Assembly (NCBI GenBank): GCA_013205605.1
Contig: JABMMK010000067.1
Span: 1 to 5,909, forward strand
Length of the DNA stretch: 5,909 nt
Direction of reading: 5' to 3'
Source of the DNA: Cytophagales bacterium
Lineage (GTDB): Bacteria > Bacteroidota > Bacteroidia > Cytophagales > Spirosomataceae
The notes under the pieces were generated by a model. The model was not told where the DNA came from, ran no database searches, and was given only the letters and a program-made list of their open reading frames with translations. Below, one piece after another: positions 1 to 5,909 of the stretch; the stretch's first letter is position 1; each line of letters starts with the position of its first letter. Made by a program: the position numbers and the translations under genes.

Positions 1-18
1 TCTCAAAAAATAATGGCA

Positions 19-26
19 CAAATTTA
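19..26 (-). promoter_or_regulatory. Possible minus-strand -7 box near the left edge
   Basis: The minus strand reads TAAATTTG, an exact TAnnTTTG match, and would fire leftwards out of the window, away from the S8 peptidase gene. No -33 TTG is visible at the right spacing and the leftward gene lies outside the window, so support is thin. The 108 bases before the peptidase start are AT-rich and otherwise hold no gene I can support. Confidence 0.18.
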
Positions 27-108
27 CAAAATTTCTAGATATTCTATTGAATTGATGAAATTTATGTGCTTTTGGTTTAAATTATTTAATTTGCATCAAC
101 TATTCAAT

Positions 109-1749
109 ATGCGTCCTCCATTTAGGTTAATCCTACTGTTTTTCATTTCCTTTATTGGGGGCCTTTCAGCTTTCGCTCAAAATTCTACCTATCGATATTT
201 GGTGCTGTTTAAAGATAAAAATAACAGCCCTTTTTCAATCAATAAACCGGAAGTGTTTCTAAGTTCCAAGTCTATAGAACGTAGAAAAAAAATGAATATT
301 GGCCTACAAACGCAAGATTTACCGGTTAACCCCAGCTATTTAGACCAATTGAAATCCACAGGGGCAACCATCATTTTTCCTTTAAAATGGATTAATGGAG
401 CATTGATTTCACAAAAACCGAGCGACCTTTCCAAAGTGTTAAAACTGGAAAATGTGAAAGGTCTTTATTGGAATTTTCCGGCGGATTCGAGTGCCAACAA
501 TCAAATTAAAAGCAATGGGATTACAGGAGCTAAATTATCAAATGCTGATCCAGATTATGGAAGTTCGCTGACACAGGTGTCCCAACTAGGAATCGACATC
601 ATGCATGCAAAAGGTTTTCGTGGAGAAAATATCCTGATTACTTTGTTGGACAATGGCTTTTTAAATGCGGATCAAGTCCCCTACTTGCAAGCCATTTTTA
701 GCGAAAAAAGAGTGATTGGCACGCTCACTACAAGCCCGAGTTTAAAATCGGTCTATGTAGGAGGTTCCCATGGAACGAATGTCCTTAGCACCATTGCCGG
801 TCAATCCCCCGGAAAATTATTTGGAACAGCCTATTTAGCCAATTTTGCCATGGCGCAAACCGAGGAAGATGCTTCAGAATTAATCGTCGAAGAAGCAAAT
901 TGGCTCAGAGGCGCTGAATGGGCAGACAGCTTAGGAACCGATGTGTTAAGTTCATCCTTGGGCTATTCCGAATTTGACAACTTAAAACATAACCATACCT
1001 ATGCAGACATGAATGGGCGGACGACTTTGGTTTCAAAAGCGGCTGCCTGGGCATCACAAAAAGGGATTATTTGCACCATCAGCGCTGGAAACGAAGGAAC
1101 AAATACATGGAAATACATTTCGGCACCAGCGGATGCAGATTCAATTTTAGCCGTGGGAGCCGTAGACAGATCTGGTTTAAAAGCTAGCTTTAGCTCATTA
1201 GGACCTAGTTTTGATAAAAGAATAAAACCTGATGTTTCTTCTATGGGACTAGGGACTGTGGTTGGCACAACGAGTGGGACGATTGCCACATCCAATGGAA
1301 CCTCATTTTCAGCACCCCTCATGGCCGGATTTGCAGCCGGTATGGTCCAAGCTAATCCTCGAAATAGTTCTTGGCAAATCATGGACGCCATCCGAAAATC
1401 AGGCAATCAAGCGTCTAAACCAGATAATTTATTGGGATTCGGAATTCCGAATTTTTTAAAGGCTACCACCATTTTAAATCCGATATTAGGCGTTGAACCC
1501 ATCCATGAACTTGCGGTCCGAATTTATCCTAATCCCGTTAAAATAGGGGAAAAAATCAATATTGATTTACCTGAAGAAATGGATTTGAAACTTGAGATTT
1601 TTAATGCACAAGGAATCATTTTAAATACACTAAACCTTAAACAAACACACGGAGAAATATTTCTTCCGCCCCTCAGCTCGGGCAAGTATTATTTTAGGTT
1701 CATGGGGGAAAATAGTGCTCAAACTATTCCTGTGCTTTATAATTTTTAG
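109..1749 (+). CDS. Secreted S8 (subtilisin-like) serine peptidase with type IX secretion sorting domain
   Basis: This is a 546-residue subtilase, expected to be an extracellular or cell-surface endopeptidase. The start at 109 is chosen because it opens directly into a signal peptide (MRPPFR, a hydrophobic core, then AFA|Q with cleavage after about residue 23). The frame stays open upstream to an ATG at 13, but those 32 extra residues would bury the signal. Residues about 28-125 resemble the propeptide of Bacteroidota subtilases (IERRKK, LPVNPSYL). The catalytic domain spans about 150-460. Its triad is visible as D181 (LLDNGF), H221 (GGSHGTN) and S399 (NGTSFSAP), with oxyanion N328 in SAGNEG. 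A linker leads to a type A T9SS sorting domain at about 470-546, starting at YPNP (473-476) and ending TIPVLYNF. By family knowledge the protein crosses the inner membrane by Sec and the outer membrane by T9SS, and the tail is removed. Substrate is unknown. No Shine-Dalgarno sequence or convincing promoter is seen upstream. It converges on the ROK gene. Confidence 0.93.
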   Translation: MRPPFRLILLFFISFIGGLSAFAQNSTYRYLVLFKDKNNSPFSINKPEVFLSSKSIERRKKMNIGLQTQDLPVNPSYLDQLKSTGATIIFPLKWINGALISQKPSDLSKVLKLENVKGLYWNFPADSSANNQIKSNGITGAKLSNADPDYGSSLTQVSQLGIDIMHAKGFRGENILITLLDNGFLNADQVPYLQAIFSEKRVIGTLTTSPSLKSVYVGGSHGTNVLSTIAGQSPGKLFGTAYLANFAMAQTEEDASELIVEEANWLRGAEWADSLGTDVLSSSLGYSEFDNLKHNHTYADMNGRTTLVSKAAAWASQKGIICTISAGNEGTNTWKYISAPADADSILAVGAVDRSGLKASFSSLGPSFDKRIKPDVSSMGLGTVVGTTSGTIATSNGTSFSAPLMAGFAAGMVQANPRNSSWQIMDAIRKSGNQASKPDNLLGFGIPNFLKATTILNPILGVEPIHELAVRIYPNPVKIGEKINIDLPEEMDLKLEIFNAQGIILNTLNLKQTHGEIFLPPLSSGKYYFRFMGENSAQTIPVLYNF

Positions 1750-1768
1750 GTCGCAAATCTTATGCGAC
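1750..1768. terminator. Short hairpin between convergent genes, possible bidirectional terminator
   Basis: GTCGCA (1750-1755) is perfectly complementary to TGCGAC (1763-1768) around a 7-nt loop. It fills almost all of the gap between the stop of the S8 peptidase (ends 1749) and the stop of the minus-strand ROK kinase (1771). The placement suits a shared terminator. However, the stem is only 6 bp and neither strand has a clear T-run after it, so it may instead be a 3'-end stabilising structure or chance. Confidence 0.4.
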
Positions 1769-1770
1769 TA

Positions 1771-2682
1771 TTACAACATCGCTGCTCCAAAAACACCAGC
1801 ACTATCCCCTAATTTCGGTTTAACGATGGGGGTCAATACTTCACCTGAGTTGAAAATGTATTTTTTAATTCGCTCATAGCCTTCGCTATACAACAAATCG
1901 ATGTTTCCAACCCCCCCACCGATCACAATCACATCGGGATCAATGACATTAATGATCGTAGAAATCGCTTTGCCATAATATTCAAACAATCGCTCCATGG
2001 TGACAGTCGCATTTGAATCGGAACCCGCTATATAGGCTTGAACGATATCCTTTAAATTCTTTTTCTCACCCGTTTGTCTTTCATAAAACAATTCTAAGGA
2101 TGGACCGGCAATGACTTTCTCTACGCATCCAGCCTTTCCACAATAACAAGGCTCCCCCCCTTCTTCCAAAATATTATGCCCCCATTCGCCCCCAATGCCA
2201 TGAAGTCCATTAATCACCTTTCCGTTCACCACTAAACCACCGCCAACACCAGTGCCTAAAATAACTCCAAATACCACTTGGGCCTCTTTGTTTATATCTT
2301 GAACCGCACCTAAAAGTGCTTCTGCCAACGCAAAGCAATTGGCATCATTGGCCAACACAACTTCACAAGCAACCACTTTGGCTAAATCGGCAGCCATAGG
2401 TTGGCCGTTCATGCTTGTCGTATTGCAATTTTTCATGGTCTGAGAAGCAGGATCCAAAACTCCTGGAGTGGCAAAACCTAAGCGCGTAGGCCTAAATCCT
2501 ACTTTTTGACTGACTGAATCAATTAATCTACCGACTTGAGCAATGATATGATCATATCCCTTAATCGATTCTGTATCAATACGTTCGCGTAAAATAACTT
2601 GGGTCGGATCATGTTGATCTAAAATAGCACATTCAATTTTCGTTCCTCCTAAATCTATCCCCCAATTATATTTTTTTTCCAT
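1771..2682 (-). CDS. ROK-family sugar kinase (glucokinase-like)
   Basis: This is a 303-residue cytoplasmic kinase of the ROK family, which phosphorylates glucose or related hexoses (fructose, N-acetylglucosamine, N-acetylmannosamine) with ATP. The visible motifs are the N-terminal phosphate-binding DLGGTK (residues 10-15), the catalytic Asp in ANDAN (D113), the glycine-rich GTGVGGG (143-149), and the sugar-contacting segment E166-W-G-H169. The ROK zinc site is complete (H169, C179, C181, C186 in CYCGKAGC), and GGGVGN (255-260) lies near the C-terminus. These show an intact enzyme but do not fix the sugar, so no gene symbol is given. The ATG at 2682 is preferred because MEKKYNWGIDLGG is the normal family N-terminus. 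An ATG at 2706 and a TTG at 2712 in the same frame would add 8 or 10 residues and overlap rsgA. The chosen start lies 4 bp after the rsgA stop, so co-transcription with rsgA and waaA is likely. Unusually, it carries two G7 runs and an A8 run. Confidence 0.94.
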   Translation of the reverse strand: MEKKYNWGIDLGGTKIECAILDQHDPTQVILRERIDTESIKGYDHIIAQVGRLIDSVSQKVGFRPTRLGFATPGVLDPASQTMKNCNTTSMNGQPMAADLAKVVACEVVLANDANCFALAEALLGAVQDINKEAQVVFGVILGTGVGGGLVVNGKVINGLHGIGGEWGHNILEEGGEPCYCGKAGCVEKVIAGPSLELFYERQTGEKKNLKDIVQAYIAGSDSNATVTMERLFEYYGKAISTIINVIDPDVIVIGGGVGNIDLLYSEGYERIKKYIFNSGEVLTPIVKPKLGDSAGVFGAAML

Positions 2683-2686
2683 AGGT

Positions 2687-3616
2687 TTATCGACGATTAT
2701 CGTCATTTTCAAAAATACTAAAATAACTTAAATATCTACTTGACGCAATTTCACCGTCCTTAACTGCTTGTTGGACCACGCAATGTGGTTCATGCAAATG
2801 TAAACAATTATTAAATTTGCACTGTCCCAAAAGTGCCCGCATCTCTGGGAAATAATGGGCTAATTCTTCTTTTTCTATTTCCATAACCCCAAATTCATTA
2901 ATTCCTGGGCTATCGATCAAATAGGTATCCGGCCCTAGTTCCCACATAGTCGAATACGTAGTGGTATGAACCCCTTTTTGAGCAAAATCAGAAATTTCTT
3001 TCGTTTTAATATGTAAGGTAGGGGCGACGATATTTAAAAGACTTGATTTACCAACGCCTGAATGACCGGCCATTAAAGACACCTTGCCTTCGAACATTTC
3101 TTTAAATTCCGAAATGCCCTGATTTAATGGGATTGAGGTGAATAAAACCCCATACCCCAATTCCTGGTATAAACCTGCCCACTCAAAAACTTGATCTTTT
3201 TCTTCCTCATTTAATAAGTCCATCTTATTAAAAACGATTGTGACTGGAATTCGAAATGCTTCAGCGGTCACTAAAAAACGATCTAAAAATCCCAAGGATG
3301 TTTTGGGAAATTTATAGGTAAATATGAAAATAGCTTGATCCACGTTAGCCGCTAATAATTGGCCATGGCTGGTCTTATGAACAGATTTTCGAATAATATA
3401 ATTTTGCCTCGGCGAAATTTCTTCAATGACCACCGTTTGATTGGCCTCATCCTCCATCGAGAAAAGTACCTTGTCTCCCACGGTAATTGGGTTAGAGGTT
3501 TTAGGGCCATTCAACTTAAACTTCCCTTTTAATCTGGCTCGATATACCTTTCCCGATTCGGCACGAACTTCATACCAAGAGCCTGTTGAACGCATGATGA
3601 GACCTTTATTCAGCAT
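2687..3616 (-). CDS. rsgA: Ribosome small subunit-dependent GTPase A (RsgA/YjeQ)
   Basis: This is a 309-residue GTPase that checks late maturation of the 30S ribosomal subunit and, in the known family, has GTPase activity stimulated by that subunit. It shows the full RsgA plan. An N-terminal OB-fold spans about residues 5-70 (STGSWYEV, GDKV). The GTPase core is circularly permuted, with G4 NKMD (130-133) before G1 GHSGVGKSS (184-192), then G2 HTTT (217-220) and G3 DSPG (235-238). The C-terminal zinc knuckle is C266, C271, H273 and C279 (CKFNNCLH...EPHC). Length is normal for the family and no key residue is missing. The ATG at 3616 lies inside the end of waaA (11-bp overlap) and gives MLNKGLIMRSTGSWY, which fits the family; the next Met (residue 8) would cut into the first strand. 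No strong ribosome binding site is seen, so translation may be coupled to waaA. Confidence 0.97.
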   Translation of the reverse strand: MLNKGLIMRSTGSWYEVRAESGKVYRARLKGKFKLNGPKTSNPITVGDKVLFSMEDEANQTVVIEEISPRQNYIIRKSVHKTSHGQLLAANVDQAIFIFTYKFPKTSLGFLDRFLVTAEAFRIPVTIVFNKMDLLNEEEKDQVFEWAGLYQELGYGVLFTSIPLNQGISEFKEMFEGKVSLMAGHSGVGKSSLLNIVAPTLHIKTKEISDFAQKGVHTTTYSTMWELGPDTYLIDSPGINEFGVMEIEKEELAHYFPEMRALLGQCKFNNCLHLHEPHCVVQQAVKDGEIASSRYLSYFSIFENDDNRR

Positions 3617-4862
3617 ATTTTTGGCCTAAATTTTTTCGTACATAGTTCATGATACATGCGGTGGCACCTGCATGGGCGGAAACAAATTGGCGAGATTGCA
3701 CTTGTTTTTGGACTAATAAATCTTCAGAATGATAAATTTCAAGCATTTTTTCTTCTAATTCTTGGCTATTTGCCACAGGAAAAGCTAATCCTACATTCAC
3801 CAATTCAAGTGCCTCATGGAATTTTTCAAAATTCTTATTTCCAAAAAAAACGGTTGGCCCAAAAACGGCAGCCTCCAACGTATTGTGCAAGCCCGCGCCA
3901 AAAGCACCGCCAATATAGGCGAACAAAGCCCCGCGATATAAAGAAGATAAGCGCCCGACCTCATTCACAAATAATACCTGTGCATTCGCATTCAAAGGTG
4001 CGCCTCTAGAATAGCCTACAGGAATTTCAATCTTTGACTCCCATGATTTTAACGTTGATTCATTAATTTCATGTGGCACCACCACCCATTTAAATGGAAA
4101 TTTACCTGAGTTAATCAGTGGAATTAAACAATCCATATCAGCGTCCCACACGGAACCAAGGACTACAAATTCGTTCTGGCCAACAAACTCCGAGCATAAA
4201 GACCACGTTTGAGCTGAACGAAGATTGGATAATACTCGATCAAATCGCGTATCACCACCCAATGTAACGTGTTGAATACCAATTTTATTTAATCTATTTT
4301 TTGACGATTCATCTTGAACAAAAAGCAGGTCAAAAGAAGTTAATATATTCCTAAAGAATCCACCGTACCATTTAAAAAACAATTGATCTTTTCTAAAAAT
4401 GGCTGAAACTAAAATCGTTTTAATACTTCTCTTTTTAAGTTCATGTAAATAGAAATACCAAAATTCATATTTAACAAAAAATACCATGGACGGATTGACA
4501 AGGTCTAAAAATCTTTGGCTAGTGGACGCCCCATCAAAAGGTAAATAACTCACATAATCAATACCTAACGCATTTTTTCGAACCTCATACCCTGAAGGAG
4601 AAAAAAAGGTAACTAAAATAAAATAGTCCGGATATTCGTTTGAAAATGCGTCAATGATGGGTTTCCCCTGTTCAAATTCACCCATGGATGCCGTATGAAA
4701 CCAGGCAACGGGCTTTCTATTATTTTTGAAAGTAGATTCTAACCCTTCCCAAACATGTTTTTGGCCATAATTCCATTTCTTAGCCTTGCTATGAAATGCA
4801 GAAATGATTCCTAAAATCTGCTTATATAAAAACAAGGCAAAAATATACAGCCAAACCCTCAA
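3606..4862 (-). CDS. waaA: 3-deoxy-D-manno-octulosonic acid (Kdo) transferase
   Basis: This is a 418-residue GT30 glycosyltransferase that moves Kdo from CMP-Kdo onto a lipid A precursor, the first step of LPS inner-core assembly. It acts at the cytoplasmic face of the inner membrane. A hydrophobic N-terminal anchor (about residues 3-20) is followed by HTASMGEFEQG (56-66), in which E62 matches the catalytic Glu of WaaA. VKYEFW (130-135) holds the second conserved Glu (E133). GDTRFDR (203-209), VPHE (262-265) and the GGAFGAGLHNTLEAA block (318-332) form the C-terminal CMP-Kdo-binding half. Length is typical. The start is TTG at 4862: an in-frame TAA lies three codons upstream, and the first in-frame Met is residue 60, inside the catalytic motif. 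MRVWLYIFALFLY matches the usual family N-terminus. It leads the cluster waaA-rsgA-ROK kinase and overlaps rsgA by 11 bp. Confidence 0.95.
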   Translation of the reverse strand: MRVWLYIFALFLYKQILGIISAFHSKAKKWNYGQKHVWEGLESTFKNNRKPVAWFHTASMGEFEQGKPIIDAFSNEYPDYFILVTFFSPSGYEVRKNALGIDYVSYLPFDGASTSQRFLDLVNPSMVFFVKYEFWYFYLHELKKRSIKTILVSAIFRKDQLFFKWYGGFFRNILTSFDLLFVQDESSKNRLNKIGIQHVTLGGDTRFDRVLSNLRSAQTWSLCSEFVGQNEFVVLGSVWDADMDCLIPLINSGKFPFKWVVVPHEINESTLKSWESKIEIPVGYSRGAPLNANAQVLFVNEVGRLSSLYRGALFAYIGGAFGAGLHNTLEAAVFGPTVFFGNKNFEKFHEALELVNVGLAFPVANSQELEEKMLEIYHSEDLLVQKQVQSRQFVSAHAGATACIMNYVRKNLGQKYAE

Positions 4863-4897
4863 TTTTTCTTAAATTTGATGTTGAAACGATAAATTTA

Positions 4898-4905
4898 CAA
4901 AATTA
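4898..4905 (-). promoter_or_regulatory. Candidate -7 box for the waaA-rsgA-ROK kinase cluster
   Basis: The minus strand reads TAATTTTG, an exact fit to the Bacteroidota -7 consensus TAnnTTTG. It would place transcription start about 30 nt before the waaA TTG codon. No TTG/TTTG -33 element is found at the expected distance, and AT-rich intergenic DNA produces such boxes by chance, so this is tentative. Confidence 0.3.
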
Positions 4906-4927
4906 GACGAATACCTACATCATCCTT

Positions 4928-5260
4928 ATGCATTGGAACCCATTAACAGACGTACATCAATTGGATGAAATAGTTGAAATTTCACAAAATCAACCTGTAG
5001 TGATTTTCAAACATAGCACCCGTTGCTCCATTTCGTCGACTGCTTTAAGTCGATTTGAGCGAGCTTGGGGAGCTACTGAAAACGCAGCTTTTTATTTGGA
5101 TTTGATTGCATATCGACCTATTTCCTTAGAAATTGCAGAAAAATTTGGGATACAACATCAGTCACCTCAGGCTTTGGTCATCAGCAAGGGGGCCTGCACC
5201 TATTCCGCTACCCATTGGGATATATCGGTAGACGAATTAAAACCCTATTTGAGCGAATGA
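4928..5260 (+). CDS. ytxJ: Bacillithiol-system redox-active protein YtxJ (monothiol bacilliredoxin-like)
   Basis: This is a 110-residue thioredoxin-fold protein of the YtxJ family, a group associated with bacillithiol-using bacteria and thought to remove bacillithiol from oxidised proteins in the cytoplasm. Family features seen are PVVIFKHSTRCSIS (residues 23-36) with the active C33 in an RCSIS context rather than CxxC, the DLIAYRPIS segment (58-66), the FGIQHQSPQ stretch (73-81) with P80 at the expected cis-Pro position, and HWDIS (96-100). Length is normal. There is no signal peptide or membrane segment. A second cysteine, C90 (KGACTY), lies outside the usual motif. The ATG at 4928 yields MHWNPLTDVHQLDEI, a typical family start. 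The gene is divergent from waaA across 65 bp, and its TGA stop overlaps the ATG of the next gene (ATGA), so the pair is probably co-translated. A weak TAAATTTA box lies at 4890-4897. Confidence 0.92.
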   Translation: MHWNPLTDVHQLDEIVEISQNQPVVIFKHSTRCSISSTALSRFERAWGATENAAFYLDLIAYRPISLEIAEKFGIQHQSPQALVISKGACTYSATHWDISVDELKPYLSE

Positions 5261-5909
5261 AAAAATTAATTGGATTTCTTTTTATTTTTTATTGTACCCC
5301 TAGCGTTGTTTGGGCTCAAAGAAAATCAGCACCTAAAGAAACCATTATTCAGGCGCCAAGCTCTTCCAATAGATCAAAAGTGATTTCCAAAAATAATGAT
5401 GCGAATCTAAAAAATATCAATCCTACGGGAACCTTAGCGCTTGGCATTAGCACATCGACAAGTTCTGGAATATTTGGAGGAATCACGGCTAGAAAAGTAT
5501 GGATTAATAATCCCAAAATTCAATCCCTTTTTGGACTTGATTTATCTATCATAAAAGATTACAAAGAGTTTGATTCGCCCTATTCATACAACGGAAGAGG
5601 TTATACAGAAGGAAAATTAAATCAGTTGATCGTTATTAGACCAGAGTATGGCCGCCAATGGACCTTATTTAAAAAACCATCTGAAGGGGGAGCCGCTTTA
5701 AAAGGCTTAATTGCCACTGGTCCTAACATTGGCATGCAAATGCCTTATCATGTCGACATTTCCTATGTGAATCCAGGATCTGGAAAATCATCCATTCTCT
5801 CTATTCCCATGTCTCAAACCTATGACAACACCTATCAACGAACGACTATTTTAGGTGAAAGTAGTTTTTTCACGGGCGCCAGCGAATCTATCTATGTTCC
5901 AGGTTGGCA
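5257..5909 (+). CDS. Uncharacterised exported, probable outer-membrane protein (partial, 3' end beyond window)
   Basis: The frame is open from ATG 5257 to the window edge (217 codons plus two bases, last full codon TGG), so the C-terminus is missing. It begins with a clear signal peptide: MKK, a hydrophobic stretch at residues 4-12, and cleavage after VWA (residue 20) before Q21. C13 is not in a lipobox, so this is not a lipoprotein. After a Ser/Lys/Asn-rich linker (about 22-55), alternating polar and apolar segments (about 58-100 and 119-165) look like beta-strands. The conserved-looking core includes EGKLNQLIVIRPEYGRQ (118-134) and GPNIGMQMPYHVDI (155-168), which resemble, from memory, a widespread Bacteroidota envelope protein family without known function. 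The role is unknown and a barrel fold is inferred. The start overlaps the ytxJ stop (ATGA), implying translational coupling. It is probably real, given the signal peptide and the long open frame. Confidence 0.82.
   Translation, partial: MKKLIGFLFIFYCTPSVVWAQRKSAPKETIIQAPSSSNRSKVISKNNDANLKNINPTGTLALGISTSTSSGIFGGITARKVWINNPKIQSLFGLDLSIIKDYKEFDSPYSYNGRGYTEGKLNQLIVIRPEYGRQWTLFKKPSEGGAALKGLIATGPNIGMQMPYHVDISYVNPGSGKSSILSIPMSQTYDNTYQRTTILGESSFFTGASESIYVPGW

Noticed and set aside
86..93. TTAATTTG as a promoter box for the S8 peptidase
   Set aside because: It misses the second base of TAnnTTTG, has no -33 element at proper spacing (TTTG at 71-74 is too close), and would leave a leader of only about 10 nt.
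13..108. In-frame N-terminal extension of the S8 peptidase from ATG 13
   Set aside because: It would put 32 AT-rich-coded residues ahead of a textbook signal peptide that starts at Met 109. It is more likely untranslated leader.
999..1406. Minus-strand open frame opposite the peptidase gene
   Set aside because: It lies wholly antisense to the conserved catalytic domain and its translation matches no recognisable family.
2683..2712. Longer ROK kinase start at TTG 2712 or ATG 2706
   Set aside because: The added residues (MKMTIIVDKP) have no family counterpart and come from rsgA coding sequence. The ATG at 2682 gives the normal length.
3656..4009. Plus-strand open frame opposite waaA (also 1262-1459 and 3441-3629)
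   Set aside because: These are shadows of strongly supported genes, with unnatural composition and no motifs.
5257..5316. Lipoprotein signal on the last gene
   Set aside because: C13 lies in IFYCT, not in a lipobox, and is followed by a good signal peptidase I site (VWA|Q).

Overview
The window reads as an ordinary chromosomal stretch from an AT-rich member of the Bacteroidota, most likely a Cytophagales relative. Three things point there: a secreted subtilase with a C-terminal type IX secretion (T9SS) sorting domain, a YtxJ protein that implies bacillithiol metabolism, and an uncharacterised envelope protein whose conserved core resembles a family I associate with this phylum. Shine-Dalgarno sequences are weak or absent and TAnnTTTG-like promoter boxes occur, as is usual for the group. 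GC content was judged only by eye (roughly 40%). I see no mobile elements, tRNA or rRNA genes, or CRISPR arrays.

Layout. Positions 109-1749 (+) encode a secreted S8 serine peptidase with signal peptide, propeptide, catalytic domain and T9SS sorting domain. It converges on a three-gene minus-strand cluster across a 21-bp gap that holds a small hairpin. Read in transcription order the cluster is waaA (4862-3606, Kdo transferase), rsgA (3616-2687, 30S-maturation GTPase) and a ROK-family sugar kinase (2682-1771). waaA and rsgA overlap by 11 bp, and rsgA and the kinase are 4 bp apart, so one transcript is likely. waaA appears to start at TTG. A 65-bp divergent intergenic region (4863-4927) separates this cluster from a plus-strand pair: ytxJ (4928-5260) and a signal-peptide-bearing putative outer-membrane protein. 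The second gene starts inside the ytxJ stop codon (ATGA) and runs off the right edge of the window.

How the genes relate. waaA makes the inner core of lipid A/LPS, the subtilase is exported across the outer membrane, and the last gene is probably an outer-membrane protein, so the theme is mainly cell envelope. RsgA (ribosome assembly), the ROK kinase (sugar phosphorylation) and YtxJ (bacillithiol-linked thiol redox) are cytoplasmic housekeeping functions. The least explained item is the uncharacterised envelope protein coupled to ytxJ. I found no convincing evidence of a wholly new system.
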